The notes: generated by a model not told the origin, from the letters alone. 43,979 bases of DNA from Acidithiobacillus_B sp049965315 (GCF_049965315.1 NZ_JBMFWL010000014.1:1-43979); one strand, 5' to 3'. Shown: positions 15,061-23,880, numbered from the stretch's first letter. Made by a program: numbers and translations.

Positions 15061-16888
15061 GTGTCCAGCAGCATGTCCGTCAATCCCCTTTGGCTGTTCA
15101 AGGTATTTCCGTTTTTGCGCTGGTGGCCCATGGTCAACGGCACCGCCACCCGCGCCGATCTCCTGGCCGGCCTCACCGGGGCCATCATCGTGCTGCCCCA
15201 GGGGGTAGCCTTCGCGACCATCGCCGGCTTACCACCCGAGTACGGGCTCTACACCGCCATGGTGCCCGCCGTGATCGCCGCCCTCTTCGGCTCTTCCTGG
15301 CATCTGGTGTCGGGACCGACCACGGCCATCTCCATCGTCGTTTTCGGCGCCCTGAGCCCCTTTGCCGAACCCGGATCCGCGCACTACATCACCCTGGCGC
15401 TCACCCTTACCCTGCTCACCGGGCTCTTTCAGTTCGCCATGGGCATCGCCCGCCTGGGCACAGTGGTCAATTTCATTTCCCATACCGTCGTCATCGGCTT
15501 TACCGCCGGGGCGGCCATCCTCATCGCCAGCAGTCAGATCAAAAATTTTTTCGGCCTCTCCCTGCCGCGCGGGGCCACCTTTGCGCAGACCATGTGGGCG
15601 TTTTTTCAGCAGTTCGACCACATCAACCTGCATGTCATGTCGGTGGGGCTGGTGACCCTCCTCACCGGCATCCTCGTGAAGCGCTATGCCCCCAAGATCC
15701 CCTACATGATCGCCGCCATGCTCGTCGGCAGCCTCTACGCCCTGGTCCTAAACCAGAGCCTCGGCGACGCCGTTACCGGCATCCGCCTCCTCGGCGCGCT
15801 CCCCAGCCACCTGCCGCCCCTGTCGCTGCCGGAACTCGACCCCCACACCCTGAGCCAGATGGCCCCCAGCGCCCTGGCTGTGGCCATGCTCGGCCTGACG
15901 GAGGCGGTCTCCATCGCCCGCGCCGTCGCCGTGCGCGCCGAACAACGCATTGACGGCAATCAGGAATTCGTCGGTCAGGGGCTTTCCAACATGGTCGGCA
16001 GCTTCTTTTCCGCCTATGCCTCCAGCGGCTCCTTCAATCGCTCCGGACTCAATTACGAAGCCGGCGCCCGCACGCCCCTGGCAGCCGTCTTCGCCTCCCT
16101 CTTCCTGGGGATCATCCTGCTCCTGGTGGCCCCGCTGGCCGCCTATCTCCCCATCGCCTCCATGGCCGCCATCCTCTTCCTGGTAGCCTACGGCCTCATC
16201 GATTTTCATCACATCTTCGCCATCATCAAGGCCAGCAAAAGAGAAACGGCCGTCCTCCTGGTGACCTTTTTCTCCACCCTTCTGGTCGAACTCGAATTCG
16301 CCATTTACCTAGGGGTGCTGTTGTCGCTCATCTTCTACCTGATGCGCACTTCCCGCCCCAACGTGATTTCGGTAGTCCCCGATCCCCGGGCGTCCCATCG
16401 TCCCCTGGTTCACGCCCCCGACCTGCCCTACTGCCCGCAGGTACAGATGCTGCGCATCGATGGTTCGCTCTTCTTTGGCGCCGTCAATCATGTGGAGCAG
16501 CGCCTGCTCGAGCTGGAACAGGAACACCCGCAGCAGAAAATCATCGTCATCAATGGCCGCAGCATCAATTTCCTCGACATGGCCGGAGGTGAGGCGCTGG
16601 TTCAGGAGGCCAGGCGGCGGCGCNNNNNNNNNNNNNNNNNNNNNNNNNNNNNNNNNNNNNNNNNNNNNNNNNNNNNNNNNNNNNNNNNNNNNNNNNNNNN
16701 NNNNNNNNNNNNNNNNNNNNGGCGGCGGCTTCCTGGAGGAGATCGGCCCCGACCATGTCTTCGAAACGCGCGACGAAGTCATTCGCCATGTCTTCTCCGT
16801 GCTGGATCGGGACATCTGCATGGCCTGCCGGCAGCGTATCTTTCATGAATGCCAGACCCTGCCGGCGCCCGGCGGGAAACCGTCATGA
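15061..16888 (+). CDS. SulP-family sulfate permease with STAS domain, interrupted by an assembly gap
   Basis: The GTG at 15061 is preceded by GGAAGGAG at good spacing; an ATG at 15073 is the alternative. About 521 residues are readable before 97 N at 16624-16720. Seen: the SulP N-terminal signature PQGVAFATIAGLPPEYGLYT, about a dozen hydrophobic helices, then a STAS domain (MLRIDGSLFFGAVNHVEQ, INFLDMAGGEAL). After the gap the sequence continues as the end of STAS (GGGFLEEIGPDHVFETRDEV) but in another frame, so the N-run length is probably arbitrary rather than the gene being broken. The tail has CMACRQRIFHEC. Substrate is probably sulfate; bicarbonate or other anions are possible for this family. 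Stop overlaps the next start (ATGA). Confidence 0.88.
16624..16720. other. Assembly gap (97 N) inside sulP
   Basis: Bases 16624-16720 are all N. The flanks are rich in GGCGG/CGGCG, a likely reason for assembly failure. The coding frame on the right is shifted by one base against the left, so the true gap size differs from 97 by a number that restores the frame. Confidence 0.99.
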
Positions 16889-17817
16889 GGATAAGCACCC
16901 TCCTCCTCGGCCTGAGCCTGGCGCTCCCGGCCATGGCCTGGGCCGAATCGCCAACGGAAATCACGGCCATCCAGAATGCCGCGCGACGGGGCAATCAAGG
17001 GGCTGAACTCCTGCTCGCCCTGATCTATTCCGAGGGCCGTGGCGTGCCGCAAAATCCCGTCAAGGCGCGCCAGTGGATGCAGCGGGCGGCACGGGAAGGA
17101 CAGCCCTATGCCCAGCTCATGCTCGGCGACTGGTACGCCGGCGGCCTGACCGGTCTCCCCAAGGACGCCCGGGAAGCGGCCCGGTGGTGGCAAAAAGCCG
17201 CCGAGCAAGGACAACCCCAAGCGGCCTACCACCTGGGTCAAGCCTACCTGACGGGAGAAGGGGTAAAAACCGATCCCAAGCGCGCCGAATACTGGTTGCG
17301 GCGGGCGGCCGAGGCCGGCAATGCCCCTGCCCAGACCCTGCTGGGCAAGATGTATCACGAAGGGTATGGCGTGCCCAGGGACGTGGAAAAGAGTCACGAC
17401 TGGCTGGCCCGCGCAGCCGCTCAGGGAGAAGGAGAAGCCATCCGTTTCCTGGATTTTTTTGTCCAGATGGGCGAGGACGCCCTGCAGGGCTATCGCCAGA
17501 GCGGCCCGGAACTGGAGGCCCGCGCCCGGCAGGGCGACAGCGAAGCCCAGTACCAGTTGGCCTTGCGTTACGAATCCGGGGCTTGGGGCGTTCTCCAGGA
17601 CAATCGAAAAGCCCTCTACTGGTTTCATCAGGCCGCTGCCAACGGCAACCGCATGGCCATGCGCGCCCTGGCGGATGTCTACGCGAACGGGCTGCTGGGC
17701 GAGGCCAAGGACCGCCGTCAGGCCGACTACTGGCGCAATCGCGCCGCAAGCCGCGAGCCACCCCGGGACATCATCAGGAACCCGGCAGCCGCGGGACGGT
17801 CCTCAGCCCTCCCTTAA
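16885..17817 (+). CDS. Exported Sel1-repeat protein
   Basis: 310 residues. The ATG at 16885, in an ATGA overlap with sulP, gives a typical Sec signal peptide (MRISTLLLGLSLALPAMAWA, cut near 20). The rest is about six Sel1-like repeats of about 36 residues with the usual pattern, for example ALIYSEGRGVPQNPVKARQWMQRAA, MLGDWYAGGLTGLPKDAREA and MYHEGYGVPRDVEKSHDWLA. Such repeats form solenoid scaffolds for protein contacts, here in the periplasm. The exact role is unknown; co-translation with the permease suggests a partner or a shared regulation. Its TAA shares bases with the gltX stop on the other strand (TTAA 17814-17817). Confidence 0.85.
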   Translation: MRISTLLLGLSLALPAMAWAESPTEITAIQNAARRGNQGAELLLALIYSEGRGVPQNPVKARQWMQRAAREGQPYAQLMLGDWYAGGLTGLPKDAREAARWWQKAAEQGQPQAAYHLGQAYLTGEGVKTDPKRAEYWLRRAAEAGNAPAQTLLGKMYHEGYGVPRDVEKSHDWLARAAAQGEGEAIRFLDFFVQMGEDALQGYRQSGPELEARARQGDSEAQYQLALRYESGAWGVLQDNRKALYWFHQAAANGNRMAMRALADVYANGLLGEAKDRRQADYWRNRAASREPPRDIIRNPAAAGRSSALP

Positions 17818-19223
17818 CCCTGGCTTTCGGCCCACTGGCGGGCGCGTTCCAGACGGGACAAGGTTTCTTCCCGCCCCAATAGCGCCAGGGTCAGGTCAAT
17901 GGGCGGCGACACGGCCTTGCCGGCGACGGCCACCCGCAAGGGTTGGGCCACCCTGCCCATTTTCCCTTCATAACGGCTCGCCAGATCCTGGATGGCGCCA
18001 TGGATGGCCGCTGCTTCCCAGGGCTCCGTGGCCGCCAGCGCCCCATGCAGTTCGGACAACAGCGGCCCCTGATGGCGCAGGTGCTTTTCTGCATCCTTGG
18101 CCTCCCATTGCGGCGGCGCCCGGTAAAAAAACACCGCGGCCTCGGCCATTTCCACCAGGGTCTTGGCCCGCTCCCGCAAGAGATCCGCCACCGCCGCCAG
18201 TTGCGGACCCTGCGCGCAGGCTGCCGCATCAACCCCTTGGGCGGCGAGATAAGGAGCCAGGCGCTGGGCCAGATCCGCCGCCGGCAGGCGCTGCAGATGC
18301 TGGGCGTTGAGCCAAAGCAACTTTTCCGGATTGAAAGCGGAAGCGGCCTTGTTGACCTCCTCGATATGGAAGAGCGCAATCATCTCTTCCCGCGTAAAAA
18401 CCTCCTGATCGCCATGGGCCCAGCCCAGACGCACCAGGAAATTGAGCAGCGCCTCGGGCAAATAGCCCATTTCCCGGTATTGCAGCACGCTCACCGCCCC
18501 ATGGCGCTTGGACAGTTTTTGCTTGTCCGGCCCGAGGATCATCGGCACATGGGCGTAGATGGGCGGCGTTGCGCCCAGGGCCTGGAGGATCTGAATCTGC
18601 CGCGGCGTGTTGTTGAGATGATCGTCACCGCGAATCACATGGGTGATCCGCATGTCCCAGTCGTCCACCACCACGCAAAAATTATAGGTGGGTGTGCCAT
18701 CGGAGCGGGCGATGATCAGATCATCCAGCTCGCTATTTTGAAAGCGCACGGTCCCATGGATCAGGTCCTCCACCACCGTCTCGCCGCTATCGGGGCTGCG
18801 GAAACGGATCACCGGCGCCACATCGGCCCGCGGCGACCGGCGGGTGCGGCAGCGGCCGTCATAGCGCGGCTTCTCGCCCTTGGCCCGCTGCAATTCGCGC
18901 ATGGCCTCCACTTCCTCCCTGCTGCAATAGCAATGATAGGCCGATCCCGCCGCCAGCATCTCGGCCAGTACGGCCCGATAACGATCCATGCGCTGCATCT
19001 GGTAGAAGGGGCCTTCGTCCCAGTCGAGACCCAGCCACGCCATCCCCTCCAGAATGGCCGCGGTGGCTTCGGGCGTGGACCGCTCCACATCCGTATCCTC
19101 GATGCGCAGCACGAAGCGGCCTTGATGCTGGCGCGCGTGCAACCAGGAATAGAGGGCCGTACGCACCCCGCCGATGTGGAGATAACCGGTGGGACTGGGG
19201 GCGAAGCGCGTGCGTACCGACAT
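17814..19223 (-). CDS. gltX: Glutamyl-tRNA synthetase
   Basis: 469 residues from the ATG at 19221-19223, which puts the class I signature SPTGYLHIGG (HIGH variant, 16-19) in the standard place; the longer frame to 19256 adds 11 residues. KLSKR (236-240) is the KMSKS motif. The zinc insertion has Cys98, Cys100 and Cys125 as in E. coli GluRS, but the fourth ligand His127 is Thr. Known: A. ferrooxidans has two GluRS enzymes, one preferring tRNA-Gln for the transamidation route; which type this is cannot be settled by eye. Convergent with the Sel1 gene, with overlapping stop codons. Confidence 0.94.
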   Translation of the reverse strand: MSVRTRFAPSPTGYLHIGGVRTALYSWLHARQHQGRFVLRIEDTDVERSTPEATAAILEGMAWLGLDWDEGPFYQMQRMDRYRAVLAEMLAAGSAYHCYCSREEVEAMRELQRAKGEKPRYDGRCRTRRSPRADVAPVIRFRSPDSGETVVEDLIHGTVRFQNSELDDLIIARSDGTPTYNFCVVVDDWDMRITHVIRGDDHLNNTPRQIQILQALGATPPIYAHVPMILGPDKQKLSKRHGAVSVLQYREMGYLPEALLNFLVRLGWAHGDQEVFTREEMIALFHIEEVNKAASAFNPEKLLWLNAQHLQRLPAADLAQRLAPYLAAQGVDAAACAQGPQLAAVADLLRERAKTLVEMAEAAVFFYRAPPQWEAKDAEKHLRHQGPLLSELHGALAATEPWEAAAIHGAIQDLASRYEGKMGRVAQPLRVAVAGKAVSPPIDLTLALLGREETLSRLERARQWAESQG

Positions 19224-19296
19224 GGAATGGTCCTTGCAATGGGTCGAAAACGGCATGATAGCAATCTCCGCGACCGGGGGGTATGTCCATCATCGT

Positions 19297-19326
19297 TTGA
19301 CGGGATAGGCAAAACTTTCCTACTAT
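19297..19326 (+). promoter_or_regulatory. Candidate sigma-70 promoter P1 of mltD
   Basis: TTGACG at 19297-19302 and TACTAT at 19321-19326, spacer 18. The start would be near 19333, leaving a leader of about 115 bases before mltD. Confidence 0.5.
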
Positions 19327-19341
19327 CGCCCATCAGGTATT

Positions 19342-19372
19342 TTGCATAAGGACACAAGCGCCTGTTTATAAT
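19342..19372 (+). promoter_or_regulatory. Candidate sigma-70 promoter P2 of mltD
   Basis: TTGCAT at 19342-19347 and a consensus TATAAT at 19367-19372. The 19-base spacer is long, but the -10 box is perfect. Together with P1 this suggests two start points for mltD. Confidence 0.45.
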
Positions 19373-19449
19373 CAGATAGTTGTATTACAGCAACAGATAG
19401 GCGAGCGCCTTTGCCCACCCGGCCGAGCTCGCAGAAACAAGGAGGCCTC

Positions 19450-21195
19450 ATGAAAAAACAGTTCATCGCCCTGGCGACCCTCGCTGCACTGGGCGGCAAT
19501 CCTATGGCCTGGGCGGATACCAGCAATCATGCCATAGGCCTGCAGGACAGCAGCAGCCTTTCCGCCACGCTCCAACAGTACCTCGACAACGGGGCTTTTG
19601 GCGCTGATCCGGCGGTCGCGGCCGCCCAGCCCGGCAATGTCTGGCAGCGCATCGACAACGGCCTGCGCCTCAGCGACGTCTCCCGCGTCGAGGTCGACAA
19701 ATGGCGCACCTGGTTTCTGCAACATCAGGGGAAACTGGATCAAATCCTCGGCAACGCCCGTCCCTTTCTCTACTATGTGGTCAATTCCGTAGCGGATCGC
19801 GGGCTGCCCATGGAACTGGCCCTCCTCCCTGCCATCGAAAGCGGCTACAATCCGAAAGCCTACTCCCCCGCCAGCGCCGCCGGCCTCTGGCAATTCGTGC
19901 CCGGCACCGCCCGCAATTTTGGCCTGCAAAACACCCGCTGGGGAGATCCGCGCCTGAGCCTCACCGCCTCCACCGGGGCCGCCCTGGATTATCTCTCCTA
20001 TCTTTACAACTATTTCGGAGGCAACTGGCTCCTCGCCATCGCCGCCTACAATGCCGGACAAGGCACGGTTTCCACCGCCATCGCGCAAAATCTCGCCGCC
20101 GGCAAGCCCACCGATTTCTGGGATCTCAACCTTCCCCAGGAAACGGAAAACTACGTCGCCGAACTGCTCGCCCTGGCGCAGGTATTGCGCAACGCCAACG
20201 CCTATCACGTTGCCCTTCCCGACATCCCCGATCAACCCCATATCGCCGTCATCACCACGCCCAAATCCGTGGATCTCAACGTGGCTGCCCGGCTCATGGA
20301 CATGCCCGTGGCCGAACTCCAGCACCTCAACGCCGGCCTGCGCTATGGGGTAGCCCCCGCCGATTATCAGCTCGTCGTGCCCACAGAAAAGGCCGACACC
20401 CTGCAATCCGCCCTGCTGACCTTGCCATCTTCCGCCACGGCCGCCCCCGCCGTAGCAGCCGCTACGCCGCAGCCGACCCTGCGCAGCGTCGCCCTCCGCC
20501 GTGGCGAAACCCTCTGGCAACTCGCCCGGCGTACCGGCGTGACGGTGGCCGAGCTCAAGCGCTGGAACCATATTCGCTCGGCGCGTGATCTGCGCGCCGG
20601 GGAGACGCTCAGGATCTACGCCAGGGGCGCTGCCACGCCGGCCGTATATGCCCGCAACAACGACACCCTCACCGTGCGTCCCGGGGAAACCCTCTCCCAG
20701 GTCGCCCAGCGCGCGGGCGTCAGCGTGGCCGAACTCAAGCGCTGGAATCACATTGGCTCGGCGCGCGATCTGCAAGTGGGGCAAAGCCTCAGCATCCACG
20801 GTGGAGAAAGGGCCGTGCCGGTATACACGGCCGCCCGCGGCGCCCAGAAACTTCGGGTGCGCCCAGGCGAAAGCCTCTGGCAGATCGCCCAGCGCGCTGG
20901 CGTCGGCGTGAACGCCCTCGCCCGCGCCAACCACCTCACCGAAAAGAGCGTACTGCATCCCGGCCAAACCCTACGCATCCCGCGGACCACCGCCGTAGCC
21001 GCCATCTCGGCCCGCGAAGAACACGCCGCTTCGGCAGGGCGCAGCACCACCTATGTGGTACGCCCCGGCGACACCCTCTGGCAGATTGCGCAACGCTACC
21101 ACGTCACCCCCAAATCCGTGATCCAATGGAACCGTCTGGCCTCGGCGGCGGATCTCCAGCCCGGCGCACGGCTCACCATCTATGGCCCCCACTGA
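19450..21195 (+). CDS. mltD: Membrane-bound lytic murein transglycosylase D
   Basis: 581 residues; the ATG at 19450 follows AAGGAGG and gives a signal peptide (residues 1-22). The SLT domain has catalytic Glu130 in LLPAIESGYNPKAYS and the family run SAAGLWQFVPGTARNFGL, then AYNAGQGTV near 200. The middle has a degenerate LysM-like segment, and four clear LysM repeats lie at about 348-391, 404-447, 465-508 and 534-580 (for example VRPGETLSQVAQRAGVSVAE). It cuts peptidoglycan glycan strands, and the LysM units bind the wall. E. coli MltD is a lipoprotein with two LysM; here no lipobox cysteine is visible and there are four repeats. Confidence 0.93.
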   Translation: MKKQFIALATLAALGGNPMAWADTSNHAIGLQDSSSLSATLQQYLDNGAFGADPAVAAAQPGNVWQRIDNGLRLSDVSRVEVDKWRTWFLQHQGKLDQILGNARPFLYYVVNSVADRGLPMELALLPAIESGYNPKAYSPASAAGLWQFVPGTARNFGLQNTRWGDPRLSLTASTGAALDYLSYLYNYFGGNWLLAIAAYNAGQGTVSTAIAQNLAAGKPTDFWDLNLPQETENYVAELLALAQVLRNANAYHVALPDIPDQPHIAVITTPKSVDLNVAARLMDMPVAELQHLNAGLRYGVAPADYQLVVPTEKADTLQSALLTLPSSATAAPAVAAATPQPTLRSVALRRGETLWQLARRTGVTVAELKRWNHIRSARDLRAGETLRIYARGAATPAVYARNNDTLTVRPGETLSQVAQRAGVSVAELKRWNHIGSARDLQVGQSLSIHGGERAVPVYTAARGAQKLRVRPGESLWQIAQRAGVGVNALARANHLTEKSVLHPGQTLRIPRTTAVAAISAREEHAASAGRSTTYVVRPGDTLWQIAQRYHVTPKSVIQWNRLASAADLQPGARLTIYGPH

Positions 21196-21232
21196 GGGTG
21201 GATGCCATGATTCCGTCATGAAGAGGTAACCC

Positions 21233-22006
21233 ATGGGATTCCTGCAAAACAAAAAAGCCCTGGTCGTCGGCGTCGCCAATGATCGCTCCATTTGCTGGGG
21301 CATCGCCCAGGCCATGCACCGCCAGGGAGCCGAGATATGGCTCACCTATCAGGGCGAACGCACGCGCGGCCGCGTCGAAGACCTCGCCGCAGAGATCAAC
21401 GGACCTCGGCCGCTGGAACTGGATCTGCAAAATGACGGACAGTTGAACGAGGTCATGGCGGAGATCGGCCAGACCTGGGGCGGCGTGGATATCGGCATCC
21501 ACGGAGCCGCCTTTGCGCCCAAGAACGAGCTCGCCGGCTCTTATCTGGATGCCACCACCCGCGAAGGTTTTCGCATCGCCCATGAAGTGTCCAGCTACAG
21601 CTTCACCGCCTTGGCCAAGGCCCTCCACCCGCTGCTGCAGGGCCGCCATGGCGCCTTGCTGGCCCTGACCTATCTGGGCGCCGAGCGCGCCATGAGCAAT
21701 TACAACGTCATGGGCTTGGCCAAGGCCAGTCTGGAAGCCAGCGTGCGCTACCTCGCCTACGCCATGGGCCCGGAAGGCATCCGGGTCAACGCCGTTTCCG
21801 CAGGGCCCATCCGCACCCTCGCCGCCAGTGGGATCGGCGATTTCCGCAAGATTCTGGACCACTATGAGGCCCACGCCCCCCTGCGGCGCAATGTCACCCA
21901 GGAAGAGGTGGGCAACACCGCCGCCTTCCTCTGTTCGGATCTGGCATCGGGCATCACCGGCGAGATCATCTATGTCGATGCCGGCTTTCGCAACGTCGGC
22001 TTCTGA
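21233..22006 (+). CDS. fabI: Enoyl-[acyl-carrier-protein] reductase (NADH)
   Basis: 257-residue short-chain dehydrogenase of the FabI type. It carries out the last reduction of each fatty acid elongation cycle. N-terminal nucleotide site VVGVANDRSICWGIA; catalytic Tyr157 and Lys164 with the Y-x6-K spacing typical of FabI (SNYNVMGLAK), plus Tyr147; GPIRTLAASGI follows. An AGAGGT ribosome site precedes the ATG. It lies 37 bases after mltD and may share its transcript. The residues targeted by triclosan and diazaborine are of the common sensitive type as far as seen. Confidence 0.95.
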   Translation: MGFLQNKKALVVGVANDRSICWGIAQAMHRQGAEIWLTYQGERTRGRVEDLAAEINGPRPLELDLQNDGQLNEVMAEIGQTWGGVDIGIHGAAFAPKNELAGSYLDATTREGFRIAHEVSSYSFTALAKALHPLLQGRHGALLALTYLGAERAMSNYNVMGLAKASLEASVRYLAYAMGPEGIRVNAVSAGPIRTLAASGIGDFRKILDHYEAHAPLRRNVTQEEVGNTAAFLCSDLASGITGEIIYVDAGFRNVGF

Positions 22007-22011
22007 AGCAA

Positions 22012-22039
22012 CGGCGTGCCGCGACAGCGCCGCACGCCG
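22012..22039 (+). terminator. Hairpin after fabI, possible terminator without T-run
   Basis: CGGCGTGC 22012-22019 pairs perfectly with GCACGCCG 22032-22039. It sits 6 bases after the fabI stop, facing the transaldolase gene, which suggests a terminator role, but no T-run follows on either strand. Confidence 0.35.
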
Positions 22040-22085
22040 GATTGAATCTGCATCCGCCAACTGCCATTCTTACGGAAGCAAGGCA

Positions 22086-23177
22086 TCAGGCGCTCGCCCG
22101 CCGCACCTCCGCCAGCATCTCCTCGAAACTGTCGGCAAAGAGCTGTAAACCCTCCCGTTGCAGGGTTGCGGCGATCTCTCCGTCCATATCGATCCCCAGC
22201 GCCTGTAAACGCGTCATGGTGGCCCGGGCTTCGGCCAGGCCATCGCCCAGGGTGGACTGCAGGCGGCCATGCTCACGAAAGAGCTTCAGGGTCGCCTCGG
22301 GCATGGTATTGATGGTCTCCGGACCAATGAGGGGCTGCACATAGAGCAGATCGTCATAGGCCGGATTCTTGGTGCTGGTGCTCGCCCACAGCAGGTATTG
22401 CGGCCGCCCCCCGGCCTGACGCAGTCCGGCGAAGCCTTGGCCATGGAAGGTCTCCTGGTAGACGGCATAGGCCGATTTGGCCATGGCCACCGCCGCCTTG
22501 CCCCGCAGACCCAGGGCCTCCTCACTGCCGATGGCCGTGAGCCGCTGATCCACCAGGGTATCCACCCGCGACAGGAACAGGCTGGCCACCGCCTTGACCC
22601 GCCGCGGATCGCCGCCGGACGCGATATGCTGGCTCAACCCCCGCTGATACGCGGCGAAAACGGCCCGCACATGCCCCAGGCTGAACATCAGGGTCACATT
22701 GATGGAGATCCCCCGGGCGATGAGGGCCTCAAAGGCGCGGATACCGGCCGGGGTCGCCGGCACCTTGATGAGCAGATTCTCGCGCTGCACCAGGGAGCGC
22801 AAGCGCTCCGCCTCGGCGATGCTCGCCTCGGCATCGTCGCCCAGGCGCGGCGCCTCCTCCCAGCTTACCAGGCCATCGTCGCCACCGCTGGCCAGGAATG
22901 TCGGATGCAGGAGGTCGCAGGCCTCGCGGAGGTCCTCCACCACCAGGGACTCATAAAGCCGCTCCGCGGACGCGGCCGGCCGCCGCAATTCCTCCTGATA
23001 ATAGGGACTGCCATGGATCGCCTTCTGAAAAATGCTCGGATTGGAGGTCACCCCGCTTACCCCATCCTCCTCTATGTAGCGGCGCAGGATGCCATCCCGA
23101 ATCAAGGTCCGCGAGAGGTTGTCCACCCAGATGCTCTGCCCACAAGCCGCCTTCAAGCCCTTCAGATCCGTTGCCAT
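22086..23177 (-). CDS. tal: Transaldolase
   Basis: 363 residues; the ATG at 23175-23177 is preceded by GGGGAG. Transfers a dihydroxyacetone unit in the non-oxidative pentose phosphate pathway, which shares intermediates with the Calvin cycle. Seen: VTSNPSIFQKAI near the N-terminus, NLLIKVPATPAG with the Schiff-base lysine, INVTLMFSLGHV, and SLFLSRVDTLVD. The length matches the bacterial/cyanobacterial group of about 360-390 residues rather than E. coli TalB (317). Convergent with fabI and divergent from bcp. Confidence 0.93.
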   Translation of the reverse strand: MATDLKGLKAACGQSIWVDNLSRTLIRDGILRRYIEEDGVSGVTSNPSIFQKAIHGSPYYQEELRRPAASAERLYESLVVEDLREACDLLHPTFLASGGDDGLVSWEEAPRLGDDAEASIAEAERLRSLVQRENLLIKVPATPAGIRAFEALIARGISINVTLMFSLGHVRAVFAAYQRGLSQHIASGGDPRRVKAVASLFLSRVDTLVDQRLTAIGSEEALGLRGKAAVAMAKSAYAVYQETFHGQGFAGLRQAGGRPQYLLWASTSTKNPAYDDLLYVQPLIGPETINTMPEATLKLFREHGRLQSTLGDGLAEARATMTRLQALGIDMDGEIAATLQREGLQLFADSFEEMLAEVRRASA

Positions 23178-23343
23178 CTTGTCTCCCCATAGGATGCCGT
23201 TCATCGGTGACTGCAAGAGAGCCTTGGCCGGCGCAAATCCGCCCGCCACAGCAAACGGAACTGACGCCCGCGGATTCCCGAACCCACTCCCCCATGTTCC
23301 CAGTGTAGCCCAAATTTCGCCCCGCGCGTTCCCTCTCCGTGGC

Positions 23344-23373
23344 TGGACAGTGGCCTAGCCGGCGCGCTAGATT
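23344..23373 (+). promoter_or_regulatory. Candidate promoter of bcp-phoH
   Basis: TGGACA at 23344-23349 and TAGATT at 23368-23373, spacer 18, about 20 bases before the CAGGAG ribosome site of bcp. The rest of the 224-base gap between tal and bcp shows nothing I can name. Confidence 0.35.
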
Positions 23374-23401
23374 CTGGAAGAAGCATCCACAGGAGTTCAC
23401 C

Positions 23402-23878
23402 ATGTCCGAAGACCTCGTCATCCCTGGCCATCCCGCTCCCGACTTCCGCCTTCCGGCCCATGACGGGCGGCAGATCGCCCTGGCGGATCTGCGCGGCAAA
23501 AAGGTCATTCTGTATTTTTACCCCAAGGACGACACGCCGGGATGCACCACCGAAGGCCAGGAGTTCACCGCGCTTTATCCGCAGTTCCAGGCCGCCGACA
23601 CGGAAATCCTGGGCCTATCCCGGGACAGCCTCGCAGCCCATGAACGATTCGCCGCCAAGTATCACTTTCCCTTCCCCCTGCTTTCCGACAGCGACGAAGC
23701 GGTCTGCCGCGCCTACGGCGTACTCAAGGAAAAAAACATGTACGGCAAAAAGAGCATCGGCATTGAGCGCAGCACCTTCGTGATGGACCGCGCTGGCCGC
23801 ATCGCCCACAGCGAACGCAAGGTCAAGGCCGCCGGCCACGCCGCGGAACTGCTCAAGATCGTCCAGCAGATACCCTGA
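23402..23878 (+). CDS. bcp: Thiol peroxidase, Bcp/PrxQ-type peroxiredoxin
   Basis: 158 residues of the AhpC/TSA fold. Peroxidatic Cys48 lies in KDDTPGCTTEG. The resolving cysteine found five residues later in E. coli Bcp is replaced by a glutamine-containing stretch (TTEGQEF), so this is a one-Cys type or uses the Cys in VCRAYGV. It reduces peroxides with thioredoxin-like donors. An in-frame ATG further upstream (23339) is unlikely, since CAGGAG stands just before 23402. Two bases separate it from the phoH-type gene. Confidence 0.92.
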   Translation: MSEDLVIPGHPAPDFRLPAHDGRQIALADLRGKKVILYFYPKDDTPGCTTEGQEFTALYPQFQAADTEILGLSRDSLAAHERFAAKYHFPFPLLSDSDEAVCRAYGVLKEKNMYGKKSIGIERSTFVMDRAGRIAHSERKVKAAGHAAELLKIVQQIP

Positions 23879-23880
23879 CC

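Noticed and set aside
14979..15075. Straightforward cobalamin riboswitch call
   Set aside because: Only short core elements match, the usual about 200-base architecture and a good B12 box are absent, and a simple stem explains the region as well. Kept as a test in the findings.
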